From Incurvaria masculella (Eukaryota > Arthropoda > Insecta > Lepidoptera > Incurvariidae), in the NCBI GenBank assembly GCA_946894095.1, contig OX335645.2:23583001-23647000 (forward strand): a DNA stretch of 64,000 nucleotides. Reading direction: 5' to 3'. The position numbers were made by a program, and so were the translations under genes. The stretch's first letter is position 1. The number at the start of each line of letters is the position of its first letter. Under the pieces are notes generated by a model that was not told the DNA's origin, did no database searches, and was given only the letters and a program-made list of their open reading frames with translations. Positions 11,972 to 23,018 of this stretch are shown one piece after another.

Positions 11972-12334
11972 AAAAAAAAAACCGGCCAAGTGCGAGTCGG
12001 ACTCGTACACGAAGGGTTCCGTACCATCGTAAAAAATAAAACAAAAAAATCACGTTTTTTGTATGGGAGCCCCCTTTAATTTTAATTATTTTTTAATATT
12101 ACCTTTTGTTTTTTTAGCGGCAAAATAAATACACACTCTGTGAAAATTTCAGCTGTCTACCTGTAACGGTTACTTAGATACAGCCCTGGTACAGACGGAC
12201 AGACGGACGGACGGACGGACGGACGGACGGACGGACGGACGGACGGACGGACGGACGGACGGACGAACGGACGGACAGCGGACGCATAGTAATAGGGTTC
12301 AGTTTTCACCCTTTGGGTACGGAACCCTAAAAAA
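11972..12334 (-). mobile_element. HINE-like element, copy 3, with long GGAC microsatellite
   Basis: A complete copy in minus orientation. The plus strand shows AAAACCGGCCAAGTGCGAG, the palindrome around GAGTCGGACTC, GGGTTCCGTACCATCG, a nearly pure (GGAC)n tract at about 12195-12284 (around 20 units), then CCCTTTGGGTACGGAACCCT and AAAAA. This is the longest and purest microsatellite of the family here. The minus frame rich in PSVR repeats is the microsatellite in translation. Confidence 0.9.
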
Positions 12335-13340
12335 GAGCTTTGTTGACATTCAAACAAGTTTAAATGTCATTGACCAGCACAAAGTATGAAACGGAATATT
12401 ATAGGTAATGTTTTTGTGATATTTTCTTTCCGAAGACTTCTTTTGATTAGCAGAAAAAATATTTTCAGAATAACAAGTAGAAAATTGAGTCATTTTAATT
12501 ACACAGATTGAGTAAATACAATTTTCAAATCTATTCGGTTTCATTTTGTATGGTATCTGACAGCTTTTACAGATCTTTAAGGTGAGCTGGCTTAGACGCC
12601 ACCTGTCGTGATAATTAAGCAGTTTTCTTCCCGATTCGTTAGCGAACTCACTGTCCGGTACTGCCGCCATTGTATACAAAACTAACCGGCCCCATGGAGG
12701 CGGCGCGGCATAGCCGCTTAAACATAAAATAGCAGCAGTGCCGACTACGCTACGCTACTAACTCGTGGGTACGCTGCCGGCATGCGAATGAGTTTCGATC
12801 TTTTCGATCTCCCGAAATTATTACTCCCGACATTTCATGCTCGATGAGTCAATATTATTCTCCATTTAAATTCCCAGCACGCTACTTTCTCGACAGTCAA
12901 GATCGTAATATTTTGGTACGAACGCATCAATGTCGCAAGAATCACAGAGCATTACTTCTCGCTCGCGATGACTCCGCAGATCTCTCCCCGGGACATCTCT
13001 CTCGACGGAAGAGATGAAGGGAGCGCCAACAATGGTACAGTTATTGTGTAATACTCTAATATGGATCGGGCCGCGGAGCTCGTCCGAGCAGGTCGGCGGC
13101 GCGTGATCATCTGTGATCGGATACGGCGCGTGATTGATGTCCCGAGCAGACAATTTATCTTCTGCTAGACTGGAGCAAGTGTACAGCACGAAAATGTTGC
13201 GTACTGACGGCAAAGAAATCGATCTTACTTTTTCAATGATTTGTATTGGACTTAACAATAAAAATAGTAATTAAAAGTAAAAGATAGAAAAGGTTTAATA
13301 TATTTTAAATCAGCATGCTATTAACCCGGATTTTTTTATA
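12335..13340. other. no recognisable gene
   Basis: A 109-codon minus frame (12350-12679) and a 130-codon minus frame (12866-13258) lie here. Neither shows a motif or family I recognise. GC is raised at 12660-12780 and 12960-13140. Confidence 0.4.
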
Positions 13341-13560
13341 ACTAGCTGAGGTTCCTGGCTCCGGTTGGCCCGATTTGGTTTTGAACAATCACCCTAGAGG
13401 AGCCCGTTAAAATTTGGTTTCACATTCGCAGGCATGTTATTCAATCGGCCCAGGTCTAGATATCGACAATAGCGCCATCTATCGGATCACTTTAGCGATT
13501 TTTTTTAAAACTACACCACGAGGGTCCCTGATTTAACCTGATAATTTTGTCAACTGGACA
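13341..13560 (-). repeat. dispersed repeat with CTAG end, Helitron-like terminus
   Basis: The minus strand ends in GGAGCCAGGAACCTCAGCTA followed by GTT. The same ending occurs on the plus strand at 24086-24122 (GGAGCCGGGAACCTCAGCTA) and 33985-34026 (GGAGCCGGGAACCTCAACTA). A GC-rich stretch followed by CTAG and T resembles Helitron 3' ends. The rest of the copy includes AGCGCCATCTATCGG, a phrase common in insect repeats. The 5' boundary is uncertain. Confidence 0.45.
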
Positions 13561-13562
13561 AT

Positions 13563-13735
13563 GATAGCTAATACCCACGGCCATGATATTTTAATGTCGT
13601 TCCGACCAATCCAATGCAATGGTACCAATTTGGGTGGGTTTAACCCTACCACTTAGCAGGGGAAAGGGATCTCAAGTTGTATATGGATTCAGAACAATGG
13701 AACAGCTCGCTTATCCAACACAGAAAAACTTAAAT
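13563..13735 (-). mobile_element. tRNA-headed SINE, headless fragment
   Basis: The plus strand reads GATAGCTAATACC at the tail side, then CAATGGTACCAATTTGGG, TTAACCCTACCACTTAGCAG, AACAATGGAACAGCTCGC and TTATCCAACACAGA. These are the reverse complements of the SINE body. The tRNA-like head is missing, as expected of a 5'-truncated retrocopy. Confidence 0.75.
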
Positions 13736-14803
13736 ACACTAAATTAGTAAACTAAACATTTATCGTCGAGTCCAACTAAAATGTTATGGAAAACCTATTT
13801 CATTGGATATTTTGGACGTTTTTAAACTATTTAAAATCCGTCTATCCTCAATATTTTTAGCTGTGTATATAACTTTTAATGTATATAACTTTTAGCCTTT
13901 AAAGTATTCAATCTTGACTGATTTATGCCAATTCGATTGTATTGTATATTTGCTGCCACTACCTAAACTTGTTGTGTACATGATCTCCAATCGCACTGAT
14001 TACACAATACACCTAATTTCACCTTACCTTATTTAACTGTCTTATAGAGCGAAGACACTTTCGTTTTTAATAAAACACCTGACAGTCCATTTCTTTTGCG
14101 ATAACACCTTTGCCACGTATTGCTTTTCATTTATTTATTTTTTTATCTTTGCATTTTTTTAGTTATTTAATCGTTCATTACGTAGATACATAGTACAACC
14201 AATAGATAGTCATATAACCCTAACTTCGGCATCGTAATATTATTCGATCTATATTCGGAGAGTTATGTTGTGATATTTATTTTATATCACCTCTTCTTGG
14301 TAAAATATAAATTTACAATGTTTATTATTTCTTGCAGTACGCGATGGCCCACCCTTGATTTCCGTATGCCTGAAAGCCTAGTTGGTTGGAGTTATTTCAC
14401 ATTGACTTTATGAATGAATATGTATGAAAACTATAATGTTTTTAGCTACCCAAAAATACATCAAAATGAAAATACAAAATTGCCTGCCTGCAAAATTTCA
14501 AATTCGCTTCCTAAAAACCGAATTGGTGCATAGCTATATCATTGAGATGTAGAAACTATTTTATTTCTAACCACATCTCTATACATGGTGAACTTTTCAA
14601 ATGTGCCTTCATAGCCAAATCCGAAACTATAAGAAATAATGATAAACACTCGAAGGAGTCTCGAGGCCGATTTTGATAAAAACTGAATGGGCATTATTTG
14701 ATTTTTTTATTTATATTTATTTCTAACCGGGAATAGAACTTGTTTATTTTGAGAATTCAACAACCAAGTCTGGTCGATTGACCGGGTATACCTCTTTCCT
14801 ATT
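13736..14803. other. nothing recognised
   Basis: AT-rich; no frame of note and no repeat shared with other parts of the window. Confidence 0.4.
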
Positions 14804-15058
14804 GTTTTTTCCACGACAACGCGCGAGCTCAGACAGACCATCGCAAAGCTCCATCACCCACCGTACTCACCGGATTATGCTATAAAACTGTAGAAATCTG
14901 TATTTCTTAAGTGGAAAAAAAAACATCCGAGAGAAAGTACAAAAAGTTTTGCTAATTTTATCGCCTACCGTCCGGCAGACTTCTACAGGAAAGGAATAAA
15001 CAAACCGCCATCAGAATGGCAAAATTGTGTAGATAATTTGGGCCGGTACATTTATTAG
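14804..15058 (+). pseudogene. mariner-type transposase, C-terminal relic
   Basis: Two conserved blocks of a Tc1/mariner transposase are readable. The first is FHDNARA at about 14806-14826, which carries the second catalytic aspartate; a frameshift follows, and HHPPYSPDYA then carries the third. The second block, from about 14955, reads IAYRPADFYRKGINKPPSEW, continues QNCVDNLG and ends in a stop at 15056-15058, where mariner proteins normally end. The DNA-binding N-terminus and the first catalytic residue are absent. Frameshifts between the blocks show that it is dead. No inverted terminal repeat was recognised after the stop. The superfamily is confident, the subfamily is not. Confidence 0.85.
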
Positions 15059-17171
15059 CTAAAATACAATACAAAAATAACCAAAATTTTTACAATTTTC
15101 ATACAAATCTCCAATTTCAATAGGTAAAGACCACATTAATGATATTTTTCCATAATCAAACTGTACCTAATCCTGCAAGAACTATACACAATTTTTTTTA
15201 AAATAACATTGACGTGAACGGCTAACGTAAAACACTATCCGATCATATCCCAGGGTAATTTCTTATAAAATTTAACGTTTGAAATAGGTTCAAGTGAAGG
15301 GAGGGAAGAGACATAAGATGAAATAAAAACATTCGATCTTTGGCCACGTCCATAAACAAATGCCAAAAGGCAACAAGCTTCGGAGGGAAACGCCTTAAGG
15401 TGGCCCTTCTCGGCGGGACTAACTCATTAGAGGGGAGGGCCCAGTAAAAAACCGTGCTATTGCGCTCTGGGACCTTCTCTGTTTCAAAGAAAAAGACAGG
15501 CTCTGTGATGAGGATGATGCAACATGTCCACAAAGCAGACAATGCACATTGTATTTGATTTGGTCAGACTTACGAACATTTTAATTACAAAACGACTTAT
15601 ACTCGTAGCTAAAAGTATACCACGACCGCTGTAGTCAAAAATCTAACAAAAACCAAATTGATTATAAATTTTCATGAAATATGACTAATCTTTTTAAGAT
15701 GTTTTTATTTTATCGTTGATTAATCCACCTCCAAAGTTATTTTATAAATCGCGCGAAAAATTCGAACTTTCGGACCTTATAACTTAGAAGCCAAACACAA
15801 TTTTACAACGCCAACCATCATCAGACATCGAGTTCGATGAAATAATGCTATTTTGTATCTCTGACAAGAAATATGGGCATGGTCTTCTTTCCACGTTTGT
15901 ATGGAGAGTTGAGCGGTAAGGCCCACCTTAAATGAGGAAGTACATTTAGTGCTTTGTGATAGACAGACTTTATGTTCCAGTGCAGCCGCCTTGCCCGCCC
16001 GCCCGCCGCCGCTGCCCGCCTGACGGGTGACGAGACGCATCTAGTTCGCGCAAGTCGAAAGCCTTCGAGACGTCTCGAGCCAGCGGGTGTCGACCTTGGG
16101 CACTGCCCGCTCGTCACACGTTCGACTGAATGTGGATACGGTTTCGCAAAACTTGTATTGAAAGCATATACTCTGTCAGGTTTTTTATATTTTTTCCTAA
16201 CCCAACCTCATCCAATCAAATAAGAAATCGTGCTTATTAGATCGTCACTTAAACACATTCCATATATTTTTTTTTATTATTAGCTTAGAGTGTGTAAGTT
16301 TGTATGGAAAGTTGAAATTCGTTTCTTCCAGAGAATAAAGGTTTTTTTTATGAACATCATCATCTTCAATATCTATTGGAGGTCGATTTCGTGTATCCCT
16401 CAAATGTCTGCCCTATTCAATGGTGTAAACCTGCGGAAACGTTGGGCAAGCAACATTTCGAAAACAGATTTGTAACTTCACTGAGAAAACGCAACTGTTA
16501 AATGCAACCGTATAGTTGTTATTTAGAACCGATAAATTGGTTACGTTACAGATTACAGTTTATAACATTACACGATAAGCAACCGTGCCTCTGAAATTAA
16601 TAGCACAGATTTTTTGTTAATTTTAAACGAGTATTCGGTATGAAATAACCGTTTTGCCTCTAGTAGAGTGAAAATATCGTTTTGCTAACGGTCCATTTTG
16701 TCAGTGTTGTAATAAGGCCTCTGAAATTGCGATACTGTTTGCAGACTAACCCTGTAAGTGAGCTGTACGATAAGCAGGGAACGCAATCATGTAATAATAA
16801 TGACGTAGTCTCTGCCTTATGTTTTGTTGACCGAAAAATCACAAGCAATCTATTGACGGATAATATGGTATTTGTTTCTGAAACGATGAATGCTCTGAAA
16901 TCCAGAAAGATAAATTCCACGAGCTGCATGTATCTCATTTCACTTTACCAACTTACTATCACCTCTACTGTTACGCAACTAAATCACTCAATCAACCATC
17001 ATTCTACGATCAGGTATAATTTGTTTTCCTTAAAATGCAGAACTCACCAAGAGTGTTTAATTTAACAGATATATTCGGAGGAAGTGAATTGGTTGAACCA
17101 TAGACCTAGCATAGCGCGCTGTGCTTACAAGACGAACAATGCGTGGGAGTGAGACGTCAACTCAACGTACC
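15059..17171. other. long stretch without recognisable genes
   Basis: GC-rich patch at 15965-16120 with short CCCGCC repeats; otherwise AT-rich. Frames of 87-127 codons (15243-15542, 15777-16117, 16682-17065) do not resemble known proteins, and several overlap each other on opposite strands. Confidence 0.4.
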
Positions 17172-17602
17172 GCTACCGCGAGTTAGAGGGAGATAGAACA
17201 CATGTATCCGATGAGACAACTTCTGCCGAAATCGTTATCAATACATTAGAGTCGCTCTCGTGGGATGTGAAATGTTTTTTTGTAAAATCTTTATGATTTT
17301 TCTAGTTTTCCTTAAAGAAAGCATTTATAGATTGTTTAGTGAACGGTAGTAAAAACCCGGATAAAAACCCTTTTTTATGGTAAATAATGGTTGACCCACT
17401 GATTCTTTGTCGATTAAATTTCTTAACTTGTCCTCAATATTTCAAAATAAAACTTAAAACATGACTTCATAACATTATTTTGACGCTACACAGCTATTTT
17501 GAAATTGTTTTGATAAAAAAAAATCAGTATTTTGTATGAAACGACTTTGGTCTCTTCCGTCAGTTAGCGTTGCATGTCCTTACATTCTAAGCCTATTAGT
17601 TG
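17172..17602 (+). repeat. unclassified dispersed repeat, copy A
   Basis: This shares a collinear series of blocks with 62021-62490: CTACCGCGAGTT near the start, GTTGACCCA...GATTCTTTGTC matching GTGACCCAGTAATTCTTTATC, AAACATGAC followed by an AT-rich core, TTTTGTATGAAACGACTTTG matching CTTGTATGAAGCAATTTTG, and a closing GTCAGTTAGCGTTGCATGTC. The two copies are clearly related but well diverged. No coding potential or termini were identified. Confidence 0.6.
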
Positions 17603-18534
17603 AACATACAAATTGAAAGCGTCATCCACACCTTTTCACTATTTGACCTATCCATGACCTTTTCATGTCGGCTTCAGTTGAATTATATCAATTACACAAC
17701 ATTCGGTGTCATAATGAATCAATTTGAAGGAGCCGGAATGCCTTTATCTCGTGCATCGCTCGGAGGCAAGACGCCCGTGGAGCTTTTGTTGCGTTTTGTT
17801 TACTCTGACATACTAGGTCACTTTACCTACCTACTGATCTAATTCTCAATTTTGCTACGAGTTCATCTAATAAATAAGCTCCGCATAGAGTTTTGATTAC
17901 CATTTATAATATTAACTAAATACCATATATAATAACGTATACTTGTTTAAGCATTGAAAATAATGTTTTGATCGCTTCAGTCCCGCTTTTAAGAAAAGTG
18001 CGACCGCGGGATAGCGTGTTCAATTATTAAGATAGAGAAATGAAAATGGTATCAAAATTTGCATTAATAAAAGGGCCGCTAGTACTTTAAAAACGTTATA
18101 AACTTTTTAAAAAAATCTAAAAAACCTCAATCTTCGACCGTTTGGTTTAGGATTTTTTTCAAAGCAACTTAAACTTCTTGAAAACGAAAAGAGATGTAAA
18201 AATGTTGGTCCTAGAGAATCTAAAGGGCTTAAAAATGATACTGAAAAAAACTAATCTGGTTTCGTGTTTACTAATTTCTACGAGACGGTTTCGATAAAAA
18301 TCTGGTCATTTGTCATATTTAGACGACTTTTGTAAACATATTTTTATTTCTTTAAGGATAGGCTTTGTACTTTATTCTTCATGTATAATTGCGTAATTGT
18401 ATCTTGACCTTTTTTTAACTCCTCTGATTTTTAAGTGCCTTAATAAAATAAAGTCATTTCTAATAGCTCCGGAACGTTATGGGGCCATCCGTTCTGTGGA
18501 TTATTGTATGTTATTCGCGGCATTTGGTATATGA
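17603..18534. other. nothing recognised
   Basis: AT-rich, with runs of A and T at 18060-18300. An 80-codon frame at 17600-17842 has no recognisable domain. Confidence 0.4.
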
Positions 18535-18563
18535 CATGCCCTCACCTACGAGGTGAGGGCATG
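18535..18563. repeat. perfect 13-bp hairpin
   Basis: CATGCCCTCACCT at 18535-18547, loop ACG, then AGGTGAGGGCATG at 18551-18563. It lies just downstream of the end of the decayed LINE on the opposite strand. Confidence 0.85.
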
Positions 18564-18589
18564 GCATAACTTTCCAGGGACTGCTCAAA

Positions 18590-19109
18590 CTATTACTGTC
18601 GACCAGGTTCTTCTTGAGACCATATTTTAAGTACATACCACAGCTCTTTGGGGAAATTACCTCGGCAGGGAATGCATTTCATAGTTTATCGATCCTATAG
18701 ATATGGGATATGGAATAAAAAATAGAAAGTGGTTTCTCGTTGTGCGATTACGAAGCACATACATACACCTCATTTCGCGTTTCGTAATCGCACTGCCGAT
18801 ATCTCTACGTATTTGGCGGATCTCCAAATTCTAGGATACCTCGGAATCGTCGGCAGACGCAAGGCCCGGTGCTATATCGAGTCCAAGAAACCAAGTAAGT
18901 TCTTAGCTCATCCGTCCCACAGTTGTGAGCAATACTCTTTATTCTGTGACTTGTGCAGTATTTGGTCCGACGTGACATACTGGCGCACCCCATTGAGGAC
19001 ATCCGCACCGCACATCCTCGATATAACGTCCGGTGTCAGGTCGACACCGAGAATCTCAATATTATCTTCAATACGTACAGTTGTACCCTGGAAATTCGGA
19101 GCTCCATAG
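18590..19109 (-). pseudogene. jockey-like LINE reverse transcriptase, C-terminal relic
   Basis: Read on the minus strand from 19109 downward, with stops and frame changes, the segment gives blocks typical of jockey-type reverse transcriptase C-termini: GAPNFQGTTVRIEDNIEILG, SDQILHKSQ, EYCSQLWDG, LLGFLDSI, RNRTTRNHFLFFIP, LWNAFPAEV with the tryptophan codon mutated to a stop, and MYLKYGLKKNLVDSN. The order matches the family, in which the EYCSHLW and LWN-LPAEVFP blocks follow the polymerase domain. The catalytic FADD region is not present. A 126-codon plus-strand frame over the same bases is a shadow. This is a 5'-truncated dead copy of the same broad family as 61396-62010. Confidence 0.85.
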
Positions 19110-20929
19110 TACTTCTATCATAACTTCGTGATGTTTATTCATAGCTTCAAACCAAATTCTCAAATTATTTGCCTTAAACAATTATAAAACCGAGTATCCA
19201 ATATTATCTATTAAAACGATGTTACATTCAATGTTTTGTAATGTGTGACTATATATTATTCAATTAATTTCCTTAAAATCATATCTTTAAAAGAAATTAT
19301 ACAAGAATATTTTTTCTTGGAAGCATAGTTTTAGAACAGCATCAACAGTAATATAATAAATTTTGTAATAATAATATAAATAATATGAACTTTTCTTCTT
19401 AAAGTGTCTATCTTCACCCATCCATACTAACTATAACTATCACACATTTTTTGATCTGGACATCGTGCTTCGTCTTAAACCGTGGCTTGGCATTCAGTCC
19501 TTCAAATTTAAAAAGACAAATAATTACAAAAAAATACAGAAAATAATTTTGTATATGCATACAAAATTATTTTCTCTAATATGTCATATAGATTGGCCCA
19601 TAACAATGTATACACCCGCTCCCTAAACTAGCCCGTAGACTGTACTATAGGGAGCAGTGGGTATTCCTGTTAATTTAATTTAAGCGGGTAGGGCATTTCC
19701 GGGAAAAATTATAGCTTGCAATACTTATGTTTGCAATACTTATGTTTTTTGTCATATTAAAACACCTAGAAGATATTAGGTAGAAGAATATTAGATAGAA
19801 GATTTTTATAAAAAAGAAGATACGACGAGAGAAGCTAACATTTGGATCATAGTAGACAGACGAAAATACATTGAACTGGAAATGTTTATTTTGGTCAGTC
19901 AACTAATTGGTTTGCATATAATAATTTAGAAAGCGCCACAGAAAATTGGGTTGCATCTTTTCACTTAGTCCCTGCCATCTGTATTAGATTATATAAAAAG
20001 AAAGGATATCAAAATATAATCGTCCCGTGATATTTAATATAGTTCAAATTGAAAGTTAAATCATTAAGTTTACCATAACTATAGTCGCCCTTTACGATTT
20101 TAATATTTCAACCGGAAGTTTAAATTATTTTGTTTGTCTCCTACTGTACAGCTAGTTTAAAACGATGAAACTCATTAGGTAAGGTTATAATTAATAAGTT
20201 TTTAATTAAACTTGTAATTTTATTCTATATCCACCCACATCAAGTTTTAGTTCAGTAAATTTCCCTATCCAAGCCGTTTCGAACACTTCATATTATGAAC
20301 TATTACCACGGAAGCATACCAATATTCCTAGGTACTGCTCCTTCGCATTTGATCCAAGATTTCACAACCCGGTGTCTGGTCATTGCCGATACCAATGGAT
20401 AGACTGACAATGATGTCACAGTATTATAAAGAAACTGTAAGTAAATTACTAAAATTAATGTTTTGTCATCTTTGACCTGGTAGGATAATATGGGAGTGAC
20501 AAAGGACACCTCGGACTCAAGTCGTACTAAACTAAGATGTCGCAACAAAAATTGTAACGATAACGTAAATGGCTAAAACTGGGTTCACAGGATAAAGATC
20601 AACCCTCTGCAGCTAAATGTGTCGGTCTGCCTGCGCCAAGTGGTTGCGTTAGCTAGATTGGCTATACATAATACACTTTGGTATGTACCTGCTGATAAAT
20701 GTACTCATTGTCTGGACATATTGTTATCTATTAATTATACAACAATAACCGGTCGATTTTTTTTTAAATACTTAAATAAACCAAGATGTATATCTGTAAC
20801 CTAAATCGCTTGTAACTACGAAATACAACCAAAGATTTGTTTCAGAGGCTTGGTCTCTAACATCTGAACCCAGATTCAGCCATTTACCTTATCGTGACCT
20901 CCCGAAATATACGTCTTACCCCTGCTTAG
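19110..20929. other. long AT-rich stretch without recognisable genes
   Basis: Contains the hairpin at 19538-19575. Frames of 60-81 codons have no recognisable similarity. No copies of the window's repeat families were seen. Confidence 0.4.
19538..19575. repeat. perfect 17-bp hairpin
   Basis: AGAAAATAATTTTGTAT at 19538-19554, loop ATGC, then its exact reverse complement at 19559-19575. The stem is AT-rich. Confidence 0.85.
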
Positions 20930-21562
20930 AACGCTATGTCGCTACTGTTCACGTTCCTTGCCTAGGGCTGGTTTACTCAACGGCGTAGGCAAATGTGTGC
21001 AGCATAACTAAGGGCTGCGACCAGGACTGCACTGGGGTACGGAGACTTGTGTCCGATGCGTCAGGCTCCCGCGCAGCTCGGCTGAGGGGGCTGCGTGGCG
21101 TCGGCGCTCGGTCGCCGCCTTTTAGCGAAGATACGCGCAGGGATGCGGCAGGTCGGCGTGGCATGTTGATGTTTCGGTCTTGCCCGTGTGGTGGACGTGA
21201 GCGGCGGCGTGGGGTTACGGCTTGCCGCCGTGCAGTGGAGCCGGGTGACGCATCGTCGCGGATATACTCCCGTGGCAGCACCGCTTATGCTGATGCAGAA
21301 GCATTACAGCCAGGGTACACCGTCGGGCGCCCCTGGACCCACGTGGTGGAGATTCTGGCCTCGGTCGGTTAACTACCAGCCCGCAGGAACCAATGAAGTC
21401 AGTGTAAATAAACTCAGCTAGCGCTCAGCAAATGAGCAGGAGTCCTAGCTCTTTTTATTGACAATAGCAAATGTGAAAACCCACAAAGCAGGGGACTGTA
21501 AGCACAGTAGGCAAATGAGGCATTGCGATCAGTTTATTGTTTGTGAAGGACAGCGTTATAAG

Positions 21563-21630
21563 GCGAAGTGCGAAGATAATGGAAAGAGAGAGAGAGAAAG
21601 GGGTCTCTTTCCATTATCTTCGCACTTCGC
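21563..21630. repeat. perfect 27-bp hairpin with GA-rich loop
   Basis: The arm starting GCGAAGTGCGAAGATAATGG runs 21563-21589 and its exact reverse complement is 21604-21630. The 14-base loop is made of GA repeats and G. It is the longest perfect stem in the window. Confidence 0.9.
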
Positions 21631-21961
21631 TTTGGTATACGTGTATGCGAACCGTTTTCCTACTGATTCCAGGTTCTGTGGCTCGAGGCGACGGTAGTTC
21701 CGCGAGATTTACGACGTGTGAACACACCGCGGCCCGGGCGGTCTTGCGCTGGCGCCGCTAGTGACGCTGCGCCCGCGCCGCCTCCGCCGCCGCCGCCACC
21801 AGCTGCGCTGCTCTGCGCAACTGGTTTTGGACTTTTGATCCATGCTGTAGATTTATACACGAACCAGGCTATGTCTTCACGGCTCCGGACACAGCAAAGG
21901 GAACGTTTCATTTAAGAAAATACGTAAATCAACAGCTGTAGATGAACCATTGAGAATATCC

Positions 21962-22056
21962 ATTTTAAGGTTTGTGGAAAACGGCTTTCGCACGGTGTGT
22001 CGATTATATTTTACGACTTTTCGAACACATTTGGTCCATCATCAGGAGAAATCATA
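21962..22056. mobile_element. 95-bp insertion between 14-bp direct repeats
   Basis: CATTGAGAATATCC occurs at 21948-21961 and again at 22057-22070. The 95 bases between include TTTCGAACACATTTGGTCCA and TCATCAGGAG, phrases resembling a common insect repeat. A 14-bp flanking duplication fits a retroposed fragment. Confidence 0.55.
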
Positions 22057-22104
22057 CATTGAGAATATCCTTAACACTTCACGGCACATATAATTGGCAA
22101 TTAG

Positions 22105-22202
22105 TAAACTTTCTCTTTCTAAGTTGAATAAGTGGTTTTAGTCACGACTGCGAGCTGTTTATGGCTCGGAAGCCATGTAAAACTGTAGGAGGTAGGGTTA
22201 AG
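22105..22202 (+). mobile_element. tRNA-headed SINE body fragment
   Basis: TTCTCTTTCTAAGTTGAATA, ACGACTGCGAGCTGTTTATG, GCTCGGAAGCCATGTAAAAC and GGAGGTAGGGTTAA line up with the body of the tRNA-headed SINE. Head and tail are missing. Confidence 0.65.
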
Positions 22203-22502
22203 AGTGTCCTTACTCTATCAATGCCCCATACTACGGGCGAAAACTGTTTACTCTGTAAACAGCGCGCTTTGCCAATATGTGATTCTATTATATATGCCAT
22301 TATGTAAATATGTGACAGTGGTTGTGATATTAGCAATCCAAATCAAGTTACATAAAAAAATTGCTACTAAAGATATAAATAATAACCATCCATTGATTCG
22401 CATCAAAACAATGTATGAATATAATATCCCATCCCCAAGTTGAGTAAACCAGCCCTAGGTAAGGGACGTGTACAGTAGCGACATAGCGTTTGATGAAATA
22501 AA

Positions 22503-22529
22503 AATACTATACTATACTACTATACTATA
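22503..22529 (+). repeat. short ACTAT microsatellite
   Basis: About five units of ACTAT with one shorter ACT step, just outside the right end of the inverted-repeat element. Confidence 0.8.
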
Positions 22530-22856
22530 AAAATTGAAATTTCTGGATTACAGGCACGTTGGACAATATTTCAGGCAGGGTCCGACCAACCCAACCGTGT
22601 CAAAGTTTTCGCAACTCGACCACGACAGTAAATAAAAGCTACGTGGTGTCGTGGGACACCTCTAGCAACTAAGTTCCTTCTACTATATTATAAATTACCT
22701 CGAGAAACGCTTCAAATTCTAACGGAATAACATTTCAAAAGCGCCAGTCGTCAATTTAAGAACGACTATTTTAATGAAATGCACGCGAGCGTTTCATTTG
22801 CCTTTCGGTCCTGACGCAATTTTCGATGTATTTTAATCACTTTCTTGACATTTTAC

Positions 22857-23018
22857 AGGAAACGGACAGGGGAACGGAGTGTGGGAAGACCACCCGCCAG
22901 GTGGGACGACGACATCAAGTGCGTCGGCGGAAAGCAGTGGTTCTGTACCGCTGAAGGCCGGGAGGACTGGAGGAAAATTGGAAAGGCGTATGTCCAGCAG
23001 TGGACGCAAACACGCTGA
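22857..23018 (+). pseudogene. RTE-type LINE reverse transcriptase, extreme C-terminus
   Basis: An open stretch of 53 codons ends in TGA at 23016-23018. It contains GRPPARWDDDIKCVGG, then WRKIGKAYVQQWTQ. The GRP-x-RW-DD motif followed by a W-R and ending AYVQQWT is the characteristic end of RTE-like LINE polyproteins in Lepidoptera. The upstream polymerase and endonuclease are absent. (TGAC)n begins at the stop codon, as in a LINE 3' end. The frame is intact, so this copy is not ancient, but it is a 5'-truncated fragment with no expected function. Confidence 0.8.

Larger units (their letters stand above)
20930..22490. mobile_element. 1.56-kb element with 52-bp terminal inverted repeats
   Basis: 20930-20981 (AACGCTATGTCGCTACTGTT ... 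GGTTTACTCAAC) and 22439-22490 are reverse complements with about four mismatches over 52 bases. Inverted ends of this length around an unrelated interior suggest a non-autonomous DNA transposon. The interior is unusually GC-rich at 20990-21370 and 21680-21830, holds the 27-bp hairpin at 21563-21630, a 95-bp inserted segment at 21962-22056 and a SINE body fragment at 22105-22202. No transposase is readable; frames of 65-125 codons in the GC-rich parts overlap on both strands. No clear target-site duplication was seen, so the superfamily is unknown, and an ordinary genomic inverted duplication is not excluded. Confidence 0.6.

Noticed and set aside
12157..12357. 66-codon minus frame with repeated RPSVRPSV
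   Set aside because: It is the GGAC microsatellite of a mobile element in translation; the same happens at 5153-5596, 49883-50162 and 57358-57600.
12866..13258. 130-codon minus frame
   Set aside because: No recognisable domain, no start context or splice logic, no repeat of the frame elsewhere; length is within chance for this composition.
18742..18793. Perfect 13-bp inverted repeat GTGCGATTACGAA ... TTCGTAATCGCAC
   Set aside because: It falls inside the LINE relic and encodes part of a normal protein block (RNRTTR), so no separate element is needed to explain it.
18729..19109. 126-codon plus frame
   Set aside because: It lies antisense to the clear LINE reverse transcriptase blocks on the minus strand.
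20973..21421. Overlapping frames of 77-125 codons on both strands
   Set aside because: They come from GC-rich DNA with few stops inside the inverted-repeat element; no frame resembles a transposase or host protein.
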